Shown: one piece after another, positions 27,301 to 34,625 of the stretch
How positions within the stretch are numbered: the stretch's first letter is position 1
Layout: each line of letters opens with the position of its first letter
Assembly: GCF_900496995.4 (NCBI RefSeq)
Contig: NC_044019.1
Span: 3,286,001-3,350,000, forward strand
DNA: 64,000 bases
Reading direction: 5' to 3'
Source: Aquila chrysaetos chrysaetos
Lineage: Eukaryota > Chordata > Aves > Accipitriformes > Accipitridae
Notes under the pieces: generated by a model
Told to the model about the DNA's origin: nothing
Database searches by the model: none
Seen by the model: the letters and a program-made list of their open reading frames with translations, nothing else
Made by a program: the position numbers and the translations under genes

Positions 27301-30300
27301 CTCTCCCCCAAAACTGGTGAAGAGCTGCCCAGAGCTGTGAGAGAGCAGAATCTCAACCCTTCAAAGCTGCTCTTACTATTTTTAAGCCACATTAAAGATG
27401 ACATTGGCCACTGTTGTAACATGGTGTGTTTAAAGGCCATCGGGATGCTTTCACCAAGACATGAGAGAATAATAGAGCATCCAATATGAATTCATGCGCT
27501 TCGAGCAGCTTTTAATTGGCTAATTTCTCAGAGAGCTGATCTGTGGCAGGAGGTGGTTAGGGCAGAGCAAAAGAGCCGGGACGGTCTCGCTGCCGTCCGA
27601 TCGCCCTCGGAGATGGGCTTGGGGAGACGTCGCAAGGACACACGCTCCGACCCCCGGAGCCTCCTGAGCCCCGGTAATGATGTTGCGTTCCCGCGAACCT
27701 CAGGTCTCCTCTTCTTTGTCCCCTTCCAGCCCGAGGACGGACCAACCTTGAACTCCGAGAGAAATTCATCTTGCCAGAGGGGGCTTCCCAGGGAATGACA
27801 CCGTTCCGATCGCGAGGCCGAAGATCAAAACCATCCTCCCGAGCAGCCTCCCCGACGCGATCCAGTTCCAGTGCCAGCCAGAGCAACCACAGCTGCGCTT
27901 CCATGCCATCCTCTCCTGCAACTCCGGCCAGCGGAGCCAAGGTGGGGTTCACGCGTGAAGCCTTCCTCTTGCTTCTCCTTTAGAAACCGGTGGCCTCCAA
28001 ACCCGTCCCAGTGAGATGAGGAGGTGTAGGGAGGAGGAGGAGGAGGAAGGTTGGGGCTTGGGACCTTGGTGGTTACCGTGGTCTGTAGAGGATGCTTGTG
28101 GTGTGTGCGGGAAGAACCCTGCTGTCCACGTGGGATGGGTGGGCTGGGATGGTGCAGGACAGGTTTTCAGCCCAAACTGGGCGCTCGTGGCTCCACAGGA
28201 GGGTCCCCGGCGCTCGCCGTGCAGCCGAAGGCTCCTGGTCCCCGAGGCAGGGCAGTGGGAGTGGAGTGTCCGGCCGGCACGCAGGAAGAAGCCATCGCCC
28301 ATCGTCTCTCCTTTCCCACCACATTGTTCGCCCATGCATGTTTTATTCCATCGTCTGTTTGGGTTTTTTCCCTTTATTTTAATTTATATATTTCCTGTTT
28401 GGTTCTCGTTTCATTTTAGTGCCATTTTCCCCATTCCAGATATTTTTCCATTTCTTTTTTTTTTTTTTTTTTTTTCACTCACTTCCACCTCTCCCCCCCC
28501 TCCTTGGATTTTCCATTTCACAGACTCCACATCACTTCTCTCGATGTTATGACAAACCCTGGTTGATAAACAGTAAAGCGGGCACCCCCCTGAGGGGATT
28601 CGATTATTCCGACTTCCAGCTCTCGAGCGCCGAGGTAGAGTATGGTCTCGCAGCCCTGAGGACCTGCTGACAGGCCGGAGTGCCGCTGGCACGGAGAAGT
28701 CCTGCTCCCCTGCCTGTTTTAACGCTTTCCTTGTGGTAGAGCAGCGCTTGTTAGCACCGCTAACGCTCCGACTGTTAGCGTTTTTCATGGGTTTCTAACT
28801 CGGATTAAATAAAACATCAACCTTAGAATAAAGCACGATGGCTTGCAATTCACATTTACCCGCTTTCAAACCAAGAGAGCGACCTTTATCCTCTTGTGCT
28901 TTAGAGAAAAAAAAAAAAAAAAGAAATTTTCCAAGCTTTAATAGCTTTTAAGCACTGAAAAGCGGCCGTGTTTTGGCTTTCAAAAAATTGAAATGCGGCA
29001 GCCGAGTTGAGACCTGAAAATCAGCTACAGCGCATGCACAATAACCACATTGCCTTCATTTTTATGAAGCGCTTGTATTTATCACCGTGTTGAAGCACGT
29101 ATGGTGTGTCCGGCACTGTCACCAGCTTGATGCTCCCAGGAGGATGAATTCGGGCTGAGACTTTGATCTCCCTAAAGTTTCAGCCTCCTCGCGGACTTTC
29201 CTGACCTTGTGAACCTGTGATGAGAAATACCAGGTAGATCTCAGTGATGCACTGAGTGGTGGTGTGCGCTGGCAAGATAACCGTGTCTTGCTCGGCAGCG
29301 CTTTCACGCAGAAAAGGAATTATTTTAAATCATCAGAAGGTCAGGAGCACTTCCCCAATTGCCCTAAATTGCCTGCTTGCTGCTGTTAACATATTTATAA
29401 AATAGGATCAAGGACGAGAATCGAAATCTCTGATGATGAAAATGGTACCTTCGCAATCACGTGTTAATGGATTTTAATTCCCGCGGCGCCCGAAGGGGAG
29501 CCTGCTTCTCGGCTGCCCCTCTCCCACCGCCCTCTCCCCCACTGCAGCTCCAGTTTCATGACATTTTTGGGAAACTTAGAAATCTTGAAATCACAAAATC
29601 GCAGGGGATGGAGGGAAACCTCTCCAGCCGTTGCTTTAAAGCTCGTTGGGAGATGCTCTCTGATTTTAACGTACATCTATCCGGGGATGCAGCTGGGCTG
29701 GAGCCGTCCCCTGCAGCACGGCGGTGCCCCCCCGCACGCCCTGGGGTGGACGGGGGACACCACGGGCAGTCGCTTTTCTGCAGCGCTGCCCCAATCCCAG
29801 AGCTTTGGTTGATGTATAGAAACTGGAGCTGCCTTTTCCAGCTGGATCCAGGTGCCCTCGTCCCGACGGCACCTTCCCCTTCGCTTTCTTCCGCAGCGGC
29901 GGGAGCAGAGCTGCCTGTTGTGCTGCTTTCCCCTTCCCCAGCCTTTCCATCTGCGTTTGCAACATCTTAAAGGTCAGGAAAAGCACCGTTTCAGGATGCG
30001 ACCGAAGCTGGTTTGCTGCGTCCCTGTTCGTCGTTCTTCAAATTTGTCTGCCCTTGGGTGCATGGACCTGCCCAGGGCACCGGCACCAGGGCAACATCCC
30101 TCCACCTCGCAGAATCACGCTGCACTGATGCCTCCCTACAACGGGACGCGTTTCTCAAGACACTGCATTTTATTTGACCTTCCAAGATGGTCCTGAGCTG
30201 CTTAGGCCCTAAAATACCTATTTTTGCAAGATTTCACGTTCTCTTTGCGGAGCGTTTGAGCCCAGGTGATGCCGTCCTCCTCCAGATGGATAGCAGATTT

Positions 30301-31334
30301 GCTTTTATCTTTTTTTCCAACAAATAGCTGCGCATCAGCCTGCAGCGCACAAACTGCCGTTGCCCTCCAAATTTTCAGGATCCAGGCTTTTTTCTTTTTT
30401 ATTAACCGCTGCTGAAACGACAGCTTGTGTTCTCCTTGACCATTAAGATGGGTGTTCCTTCAATGTCAAAATCTTTTTGCCGAAGTACTGATCTCGGACG
30501 GGATCTTGGCCCGTTACGGCCCAGGTGACACCTAAAAGATGCTCTGTGTGTGCTTCCTCCCAAGGTGACCCCCTCCGCGGGCAGCAAGCTGAAGCGACCC
30601 ACCTTCCACTCCAGCCGAACCTCCCTGGCTGGGGACACCAGTAACAGCTCCTCACCGGTCTCTACAGGTGCCAAAACCAGTCGGGCAGGTAAGTTCGGCG
30701 CAAAGACCGAAAAACTCCTGCCGCCGCTGTTCCTACTCGGTTGCTTAAATTGGCAGAGAAAATATTAAATATTTAGGGAGCCCGCAGTGAGTTGGGGAAG
30801 CCGATGCCCACCGCTGTGTCCCTGCCTGGGAGAGATGCTGCAGCGATGTCTCACTGCGAGGGCTTGCTGCTGCTTCTTTGTTAAAAGTTTGGGAACGAAT
30901 CGGTCCTGATGCTGAAGCCCCCGTTTTAGGGGTGCTGGGCGGGTGGTTGAAAGCAGCCGCAGCCATGCTGGGGATTTGGGTGCAGGTCGGTCTGGGGATG
31001 GGGAAGAAACCTCCTCTTCTTCCTCCTCCTCCTCCTCCTCCTCTGCCTGCTCACAGCTCTCTCGGCTCCCCTTGCAGATCCCAAAAAAACAGCCAGTCGT
31101 CCCACCAGCCGTGCCGGGAGCCGCACGGGGAGCCGGGCCAGCAGCCGGCGGGGAAGCGACGCCTCCGATTTTGACCTGCTGGAAACGCAGTCGGCGTGCT
31201 CGGACACTTCGGAGAGCAGCGTGGCCGGCGGGCAGGGCGGCTCGCGCCGGGGGATGGCCAAACCCTCCAAAATCCCAACCATGTCCAAGAAAACAACCAC
31301 TGCCACCCCAAAAACTCCAGGCCCTAAAAGATAA
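783..31334 (+). CDS. MACF1: MACF1 (microtubule-actin cross-linking factor 1), 3' part, 40 exons
   Basis: This is the C-terminal part of the giant spectraplakin that links microtubules to actin at the cell cortex and guides microtubule growth. The coding sequence enters the window in phase (two bases of the first codon come from an exon to the left). The 40 exons sum to 6283 nt, so with those two bases they give 2094 residues plus a TAA stop at 31332-31334. Domains in order are about 1680 residues of spectrin repeats, two EF-hands, a GAS2 domain, and a Ser/Gly/Arg tail of about 235 residues. Every junction has AG/GT splice sites. The actin-binding calponin domains and plakin region must lie left of the window. 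DST is the closest paralogue, but the spectrin-repeat peptides and the neighbouring genes point to MACF1. Exon coordinates are given in the block entries below. Confidence 0.96.
4830..7553 (+). CDS. MACF1: MACF1 spectrin-repeat exons, window exons 6-9
   Basis: Exons are 4830-4949, 6069-6176, 6535-6753 and 7350-7553. All are multiples of three and begin and end in phase 0, so each could be skipped without a frame change. Recognisable segments include [39 protein letters not shown] and [20 protein letters not shown]. The last exon ends in DEAVSQSTQ, directly before the 9-nt microexon. Confidence 0.94.
4950..6068. other. MACF1 intron with A tract
   Basis: This 1.1-kb intron holds an A homopolymer at about 5560-5583. 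I see no other feature in it. Confidence 0.6.
8347..8355 (+). CDS. MACF1: MACF1 9-nt microexon (Ile-Thr-Glu)
   Basis: The nine bases ATTACAGAG sit between a clean acceptor (CCATTGCAG) and a clean donor (GTAAGC). They encode I-T-E in phase 0. They fit exactly between the exon ending SQSTQ (7553) and the exon starting FHDKIEP (9449), giving the contiguous STQ-ITE-FHD that I recall from MACF1 of other vertebrates. The upstream intron is pyrimidine-rich with UGU/UGC-type motifs (TGTTGCTGCCTGTGCC, about 8274-8289), a context associated with neural microexons regulated by SRRM4. Whether it is alternative in this species cannot be seen. Confidence 0.9.
9449..12793 (+). CDS. MACF1: MACF1 spectrin-repeat exons, window exons 11-16
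   Basis: Exons are 9449-9680, 10420-10646, 11636-11758, 11864-11965, 12412-12513 and 12620-12793. They encode very strongly conserved repeats, such as [56 protein letters not shown] and [20 protein letters not shown]. The junction between the first two exons is phase 1 and reads [11 protein letters not shown], where I recall Glu in human. Confidence 0.94.
9936..9953. repeat. 18-bp perfect palindrome in a MACF1 intron
   Basis: The sequence TCAGCTCAG followed directly by CTGAGCTGA is its own reverse complement. It lies in the intron between window exons 11 and 12. No function is implied by the sequence alone. Confidence 0.6.
10848..10866 (+). repeat. (CAC)n microsatellite in a MACF1 intron
   Basis: A run of CAC triplets ends in a short C tract within the 0.99-kb intron 10647-11635. 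The rest of that intron shows nothing recognisable. Confidence 0.7.
12900..16672 (+). CDS. MACF1: MACF1 spectrin-repeat exons, window exons 17-25
   Basis: Exons are 12900-13055, 13214-13411, 13774-13902, 14219-14392, 15197-15352, 15498-15704, 15837-15956, 16186-16355 and 16513-16672. Typical repeat cores are visible: [57 protein letters not shown] and [19 protein letters not shown]. Each has the conserved Trp of helix A. Exon 24 ends in phase 2 and joins exon 25 at [14 protein letters not shown]. No frameshift or internal stop is seen. Confidence 0.94.
17398..20153 (+). CDS. MACF1: MACF1 last spectrin-repeat exons, window exons 26-31
   Basis: Exons are 17398-17592, 18303-18431, 18512-18655, 18794-18982, 19336-19453 and 19990-20153. 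They encode the final repeats, with segments [58 protein letters not shown] and [18 protein letters not shown]. The repeats end in the linker with [20 protein letters not shown] and the closing helix [18 protein letters not shown]. The junction 19453/19990 is phase 1 and makes an Arg codon. The linker exon is proline-rich and probably unstructured. Confidence 0.93.
20154..21365. other. MACF1 intron before the EF-hand exons
   Basis: This 1.2-kb intron contains an A tract (20642-20656) and a short (TG)n stretch at about 21017-21042. I see no additional exon. Confidence 0.6.
21366..21840 (+). CDS. MACF1: MACF1 EF-hand pair, window exons 32-33
   Basis: Exons are 21366-21528 and 21686-21840, joined in phase 1 (AS-K-FPTTK). 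Two canonical 12-residue calcium loops are readable: [12 protein letters not shown] at 21468-21503 and [12 protein letters not shown] at 21733-21768. Both have acidic residues at positions 1, 3, 5 and 12 and the position-6 Gly, so both should bind calcium. In spectraplakins this EF-hand pair packs next to the GAS2 domain and is thought to modulate microtubule binding. Confidence 0.96.
22099..25351 (+). CDS. MACF1: MACF1 GAS2 (GAR) microtubule-binding domain, window exons 34-36
   Basis: Exons are 22099-22173, 22966-22983 (18-nt microexon) and 25234-25351. They encode [19 protein letters not shown]...ENKYR, then FFLGNQ, then [20 protein letters not shown] and [19 protein letters not shown]. The Cys-rich start (CKC) and the closing GGGW/DPCR are hallmarks of the GAS2-related domain, which binds the microtubule lattice. 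The last exon ends in phase 1 and joins 27730 at A-RGRTNLEL. The introns here are much larger (0.8 and 2.25 kb) than the exons they separate. Confidence 0.95.
22966..22983 (+). CDS. MACF1: MACF1 18-nt microexon inside the GAS2 domain (FFLGNQ)
   Basis: The exon runs TTCTTCCTCGGCAATCAG between acceptor CTCCGTAG and donor GTACAG. It is in phase 0 and symmetrical, so skipping would delete six residues, FFLGNQ, from the core of the GAS2 domain without changing frame. It is preceded by about 100 nt of almost uninterrupted pyrimidine, including a C tract at about 22913-22929. It is followed about 35 nt downstream by a T tract. This layout is typical of a regulated microexon. Confidence 0.93.
22984..25233. 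other. MACF1 intron after the 18-nt microexon, with long T tracts
   Basis: This 2.25-kb intron holds two long homopolymer stretches: T-rich at about 23019-23064 and T at about 24305-24338. No coding segment or RNA gene was recognised. Confidence 0.65.
25352..27729. other. MACF1 intron, 2.4 kb
   Basis: I see no exon, repeat family or RNA gene here. Confidence 0.55.
27730..31334 (+). CDS. MACF1: MACF1 C-terminal Ser/Gly/Arg tail with SxIP motif, window exons 37-40
   Basis: Exons are 27730-27941, 28524-28634 (probable cassette), 30565-30688 and 31078-31334. The tail is basic and serine-rich: [20 protein letters not shown], then [20 protein letters not shown], then acidic [18 protein letters not shown]. 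It ends [24 protein letters not shown] with TAA at 31332-31334. The SKIP tetrapeptide (31266-31277) is an SxIP motif, which recruits EB1-family proteins to growing microtubule ends. The GSR repeats are known GSK3-beta target sites in mammalian ACF7. I recall human KRPTPTFHSS where this sequence reads KRPTFHSS. Confidence 0.95.
28524..28634 (+). CDS. MACF1: MACF1 111-nt exon, probably a cassette
   Basis: The stretch lies between a strong acceptor (TTTCCATTTCACAG) and a donor (GTAGAG). It is 37 codons long, phase 0 at both ends and stop-free. It reads [20 protein letters not shown] then [17 protein letters not shown]. Its peptide start resembles an optional tail exon I recall from DST and MACF1 isoforms. 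The MACF1 tail I know best splices GAK straight to V-PSSGSKLKR, so inclusion is probably isoform-specific. A 23-nt T tract (about 28457-28476) precedes it. Confidence 0.75.
28635..30564. other. MACF1 intron, 1.9 kb
   Basis: I see no exon here. The stretch around 29575-29640 weakly recalls an antisense CR1 end but is too diverged to call. Confidence 0.5.
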
Positions 31335-32667
31335 TACTGTACCCACACCCTCCTGAAAGAAAGAAAACCCAACCTGTGTCCAGTTTTTAACCCTGCTACG
31401 TACATTGGATGTATATTTATTCTAAATGGGAGAAACTATATTGTTAAAAGTGTAAAAGAAAGTTGTGTTATGAAGCTGCCTTATTTGGGTTTTTTTTTTT
31501 TTCCTTTTTTGTAAGTTACTATTTTCATGTGAATATTTATGTAGATAAAAATTGCCTCTCGGTGACCCCTGTTCAGAGAGGGGCCTGGAAAACTGAAATG
31601 TGGGAGAGAAAGAAAAAAAAAAAGAAAAAGAAAAAGAAAAAAAAAAAAAGGAAGCAAAAAAAGGGTCAAGATGTGAAAGTGTAAAGAAAAACTAAAATAT
31701 AAATAGGATTTCTGCGCGGTGCAGGGTGTGAACCTGCTTTATCTTTTAGGATTGTTTCCTAAATGCATCTTTATAAACTTAACTTGCTGTCTCAGCAAGG
31801 TAAATTATATTTAAAAACGAAGACCTGAATCCTACAGTGTTCAAGGAACTCTCTTTTTGTAAATCACAGATACCTCAACCAGAGAAACATGAGGTGAGGG
31901 GACTTTGGGGCTTATGTTTCCATTTTTTTAAAGCTATGTGGTTTTACCTGAAGAAAGCGGAGTTTGACTTAATAAAATTTGCACACACTACAGCAAAGGT
32001 CATGACAATTGCTGTCTTGAAAATACTGTCCCGACAACTTCGTTTTTAAAGAACAAACAGATGGTGATGGGTTTGGGGAGGGGGTTCACGCTGAAGCTGG
32101 CCAGAGGAGAGCACGCTGGTAAGATTGCAGGTCTGGATCACTCAGATACATCCCTTAGCGGTGGTGGGTCCTACAAATTAGAGGATTCTTCTGGATCGAT
32201 GGCCTAAGAGATCAACCCGAGGTGTTCCTTACAGAATCGCTATTTATCTGCATCTCTTTTTACTATTTATTATTTAACTGGTCATTCCACTTCCAACCAG
32301 GCTGAGATTGATGTGACCTCTGCTCCTAGAAGAAATCTGGACTTACACGCACAGTTGCTTGTCCTTGAAATGAGTCTCACCAGCACACTTGCTACAAGTC
32401 CTGTCTCGCTTTTGTACGCTACTTTTTCTTTGTAATAAAATCAGACTGACCAAGTGACCAGGAGACGGGCCGGGGGAGAGGGCTCTCCGGAGCTCCTGTA
32501 TTTATTAAATATTGTTCCTCTCTGGCTCTGACCGTGTTGCTGTGTGATTCTCTCAATTGGTTTAAATTGAGGCAAAACTGAAGCTCTACCAATGAATTGT
32601 TTAAAAACCAGACACATTTTTGTATTAAAATTGCTTGCAGTAATAAACAATCTTGCCTCCTACTTTA
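31335..32667 (+). other. MACF1: MACF1 3'UTR
   Basis: This non-coding stretch follows the stop codon. It is AT-richer than the surrounding DNA, holds a purine-rich A tract (31608-31660), and ends shortly after a polyadenylation signal. The exact cleavage site is not visible. Confidence 0.8.
32642..32647 (+). promoter_or_regulatory. MACF1: MACF1 polyadenylation signal (distal)
   Basis: AATAAA lies about 1.3 kb after the stop codon and is followed by T/G-rich sequence. Alternative AATAAA hexamers occur at 32434-32439 and near 31970, so shorter 3'UTRs are possible. Confidence 0.65.
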
Positions 32668-32817
32668 TTCCGCAGTGTTAAGATTTTTAAGTACGAGAGC
32701 TGGAGCTGTTTATCCCGTGCGGGGAGGCAACGGCTGTGCCAGCCACGGGGCGTCTGCACACAGATTTCCTTGGAGAAGGGAGCAGGGAACTGCCAGCCCC
32801 AAAATTAAAAGGCCCGG

Positions 32818-34372
32818 GTGGGTGGGTGCCTGCTGGCGAGGGTGTTCGGTGGTGTGGGTGCCCGCCGGTGGGGATGCCGACCGATGAGGGTACCTGTTGG
32901 AGTTGGGTGTTTGCCAGGGAGAGCGCCTGGTGAGGTGCGTGCGTGTGTGGTGGGGTTGGGTGTTGGTGAGGTGGGTGCTCGGTGAGGTCAGTGTCCGTGG
33001 GGGTGGGTGCACAGGGTGAGTACCCATTGTGGGGGGGGCTACCCATGGGGATGGGTGCTGCTGAAGTGGGTGCCTGTGAGGGTGGATGCACAGGTTGAGT
33101 GCCCATGGGTTTGGGTGGCCGTGGGAGTGGATGCCCACACCTCTCGTTGCCCACAGGGGTGAGTGTCCGTAGGGGTGGGTGTTCATGGATTTGGGTGCCT
33201 ATGGGGGTTAGCACCCACAGGGGTGGTTGCCCACGGGTTTTGGTGTCAATGAGGGTGGGTGCCCCATGGGTTTGGGTGGGTATGGGAGTGAATGCCCGTG
33301 GATTTGGGTGTCCATGGGGGTGAGCGTCCCTAGGGGTGGTTGCCCATGGATGTGGGTGTTCACGGGTTTGGGTGTCCATGTGGGTGAGCGTCCATAGGGG
33401 TGGATGCCCATGGGTTTGGTTGCCCACGATGGTGAGCATCCCTAGGGCTGGGTGCCCATGGGTGTGGGTGTTCACAGGTTTGGGTGCCCGTGAGGGTGAG
33501 CATCTGTAGGACTGGGTGCCCATGAGGGTGAGCATCCCTAGGGCTGGGTGCCCTTGGGTTTGGGTGCCCACGCGGGTGAGCATCCCTAGGGCTGGGTGCC
33601 CACAGGTTTGGGTGCCCACAAGGGTGAGCACCCCTTGGGCTGGGTGTCCATGGGTTTGGGTGTTCACAGGTTTGGGTGCCCGTAAGGGTGAGCATCTGTA
33701 GGACTGGGTGCCCATGAGGGTGAGCATCCCGGGGGCTGGGTGCCCATGGTTTTGGGTGCCCATGTGGGTGAGCATCCCTTGGGCTGTGTGCTCACGGGTT
33801 TGGGTGCCCACAAGGGTGACCATCCCTCGGGCTGGGTGTTCACAGGTTTGGGTGCCCACAAGGGCAACCATCCCTCAGGCTGGGTGCTCACGGATTTGGG
33901 TGCCCACACAGGTGAGCATCCCTAGGGCTGGGTGCCCACGTATTTGGGTGCCCACGGGTTTGGGTGCCCATGAGGGTGAGCATCCCTAGGGATGTGTGCC
34001 CATGGGTTTGGGTGCCCACGCGGGTGAGCATCCCTAGGGCTGGGTGCCCACGGTTTTGGGCGCCCACGAGGGTGACCATCCCTCAGGCTGGGTTCTCATG
34101 GTTTTGGGTGCCCACGAGGGTGAGCATCCCTAGGGATGTCTGCCCATGGATGTGGGTGCCCACGGGTTTGGGTGCCCAGGAGGGTGAGCATCCCTAGGGA
34201 TGTGTGCCCATGGGTGTGGGTGCCCACGGGTCACGCGGGTGAGCATCCCTAGGGCTGGGTGCCCACGGTTTTGGGTGCCCACGAGGGCGAGCATCCCTAG
34301 GGCTGGGTGCCCACGGCTTTGGGTGCCCACGAGGGTGACCATCCCTGGGGCTGGCTGCCCACAGTTTCTCGT
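32818..34372 (+). repeat. Minisatellite of about 48 bp period between MACF1 and BMP8
   Basis: This is a tandem array of degenerate units of about 48 bp. It is most regular from about 33170 to 34360 (roughly 25 units) and more diverged from 32818. Each unit alternates the motifs GAGCATCCCTAGGGCTGGG and TGCCCACGGGTTTGGGTGCC; for example GGGCTGGG recurs at 33541 and 33589. Because 48 is divisible by three, open frames run through it on both strands. On the + strand each unit has four closely spaced GGG runs (loops of about 2, 7 and 3 nt), matching the G-quadruplex consensus. The array ends about 250 bp before the BMP8 ATG. Confidence 0.95.
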
Positions 34373-34498
34373 GCCCAGCGATGCACCCCCCATGCCCCGG
34401 GGGCCGCCGGACGGGGAGGGCCGGGACATCCCGGAGCCGGGGCCGGGGCGGCGCCGCCGGCGGGACCGTCCCTTTCCCTCACCCCACCGGGGCGGGCC

Positions 34499-34543
34499 GT
34501 ACCCGTACCCGTACCCTAACCCGTACCCGTACCCGTGCCCGCA
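34499..34543 (+). repeat. (GTACCC)n hexamer repeat with one TAACCC unit
   Basis: About seven hexamers occur in tandem, mostly GTACCC, with a single telomere-like TAACCC unit in the middle and a GTGCCC at the end. It lies about 85 bp upstream of the BMP8 start codon, probably in the promoter or 5'UTR. Confidence 0.85.
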
Positions 34544-34625
34544 CCGCACCGTGCGGGCGGGGGGTGCGGGGAGGGTAGGGGTGGGGGGGTCCGGGGGAGG
34601 ACAGACCGGGGCGGGCGGCGGTGCC

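Noticed and set aside
29575-29660. Possible antisense CR1 fragment in a MACF1 intron
   Set aside because: Only a short, weak resemblance to the CR1 end was seen, without the tail repeat, so it is not supportable without a search.
32687-33871. Minus-strand open frame of 394 codons with Pro/His/Thr-rich repeats
   Set aside because: It is translated minisatellite. The unit of about 48 bp is divisible by three, so long open frames appear on both strands with no domain and no splice or promoter evidence.
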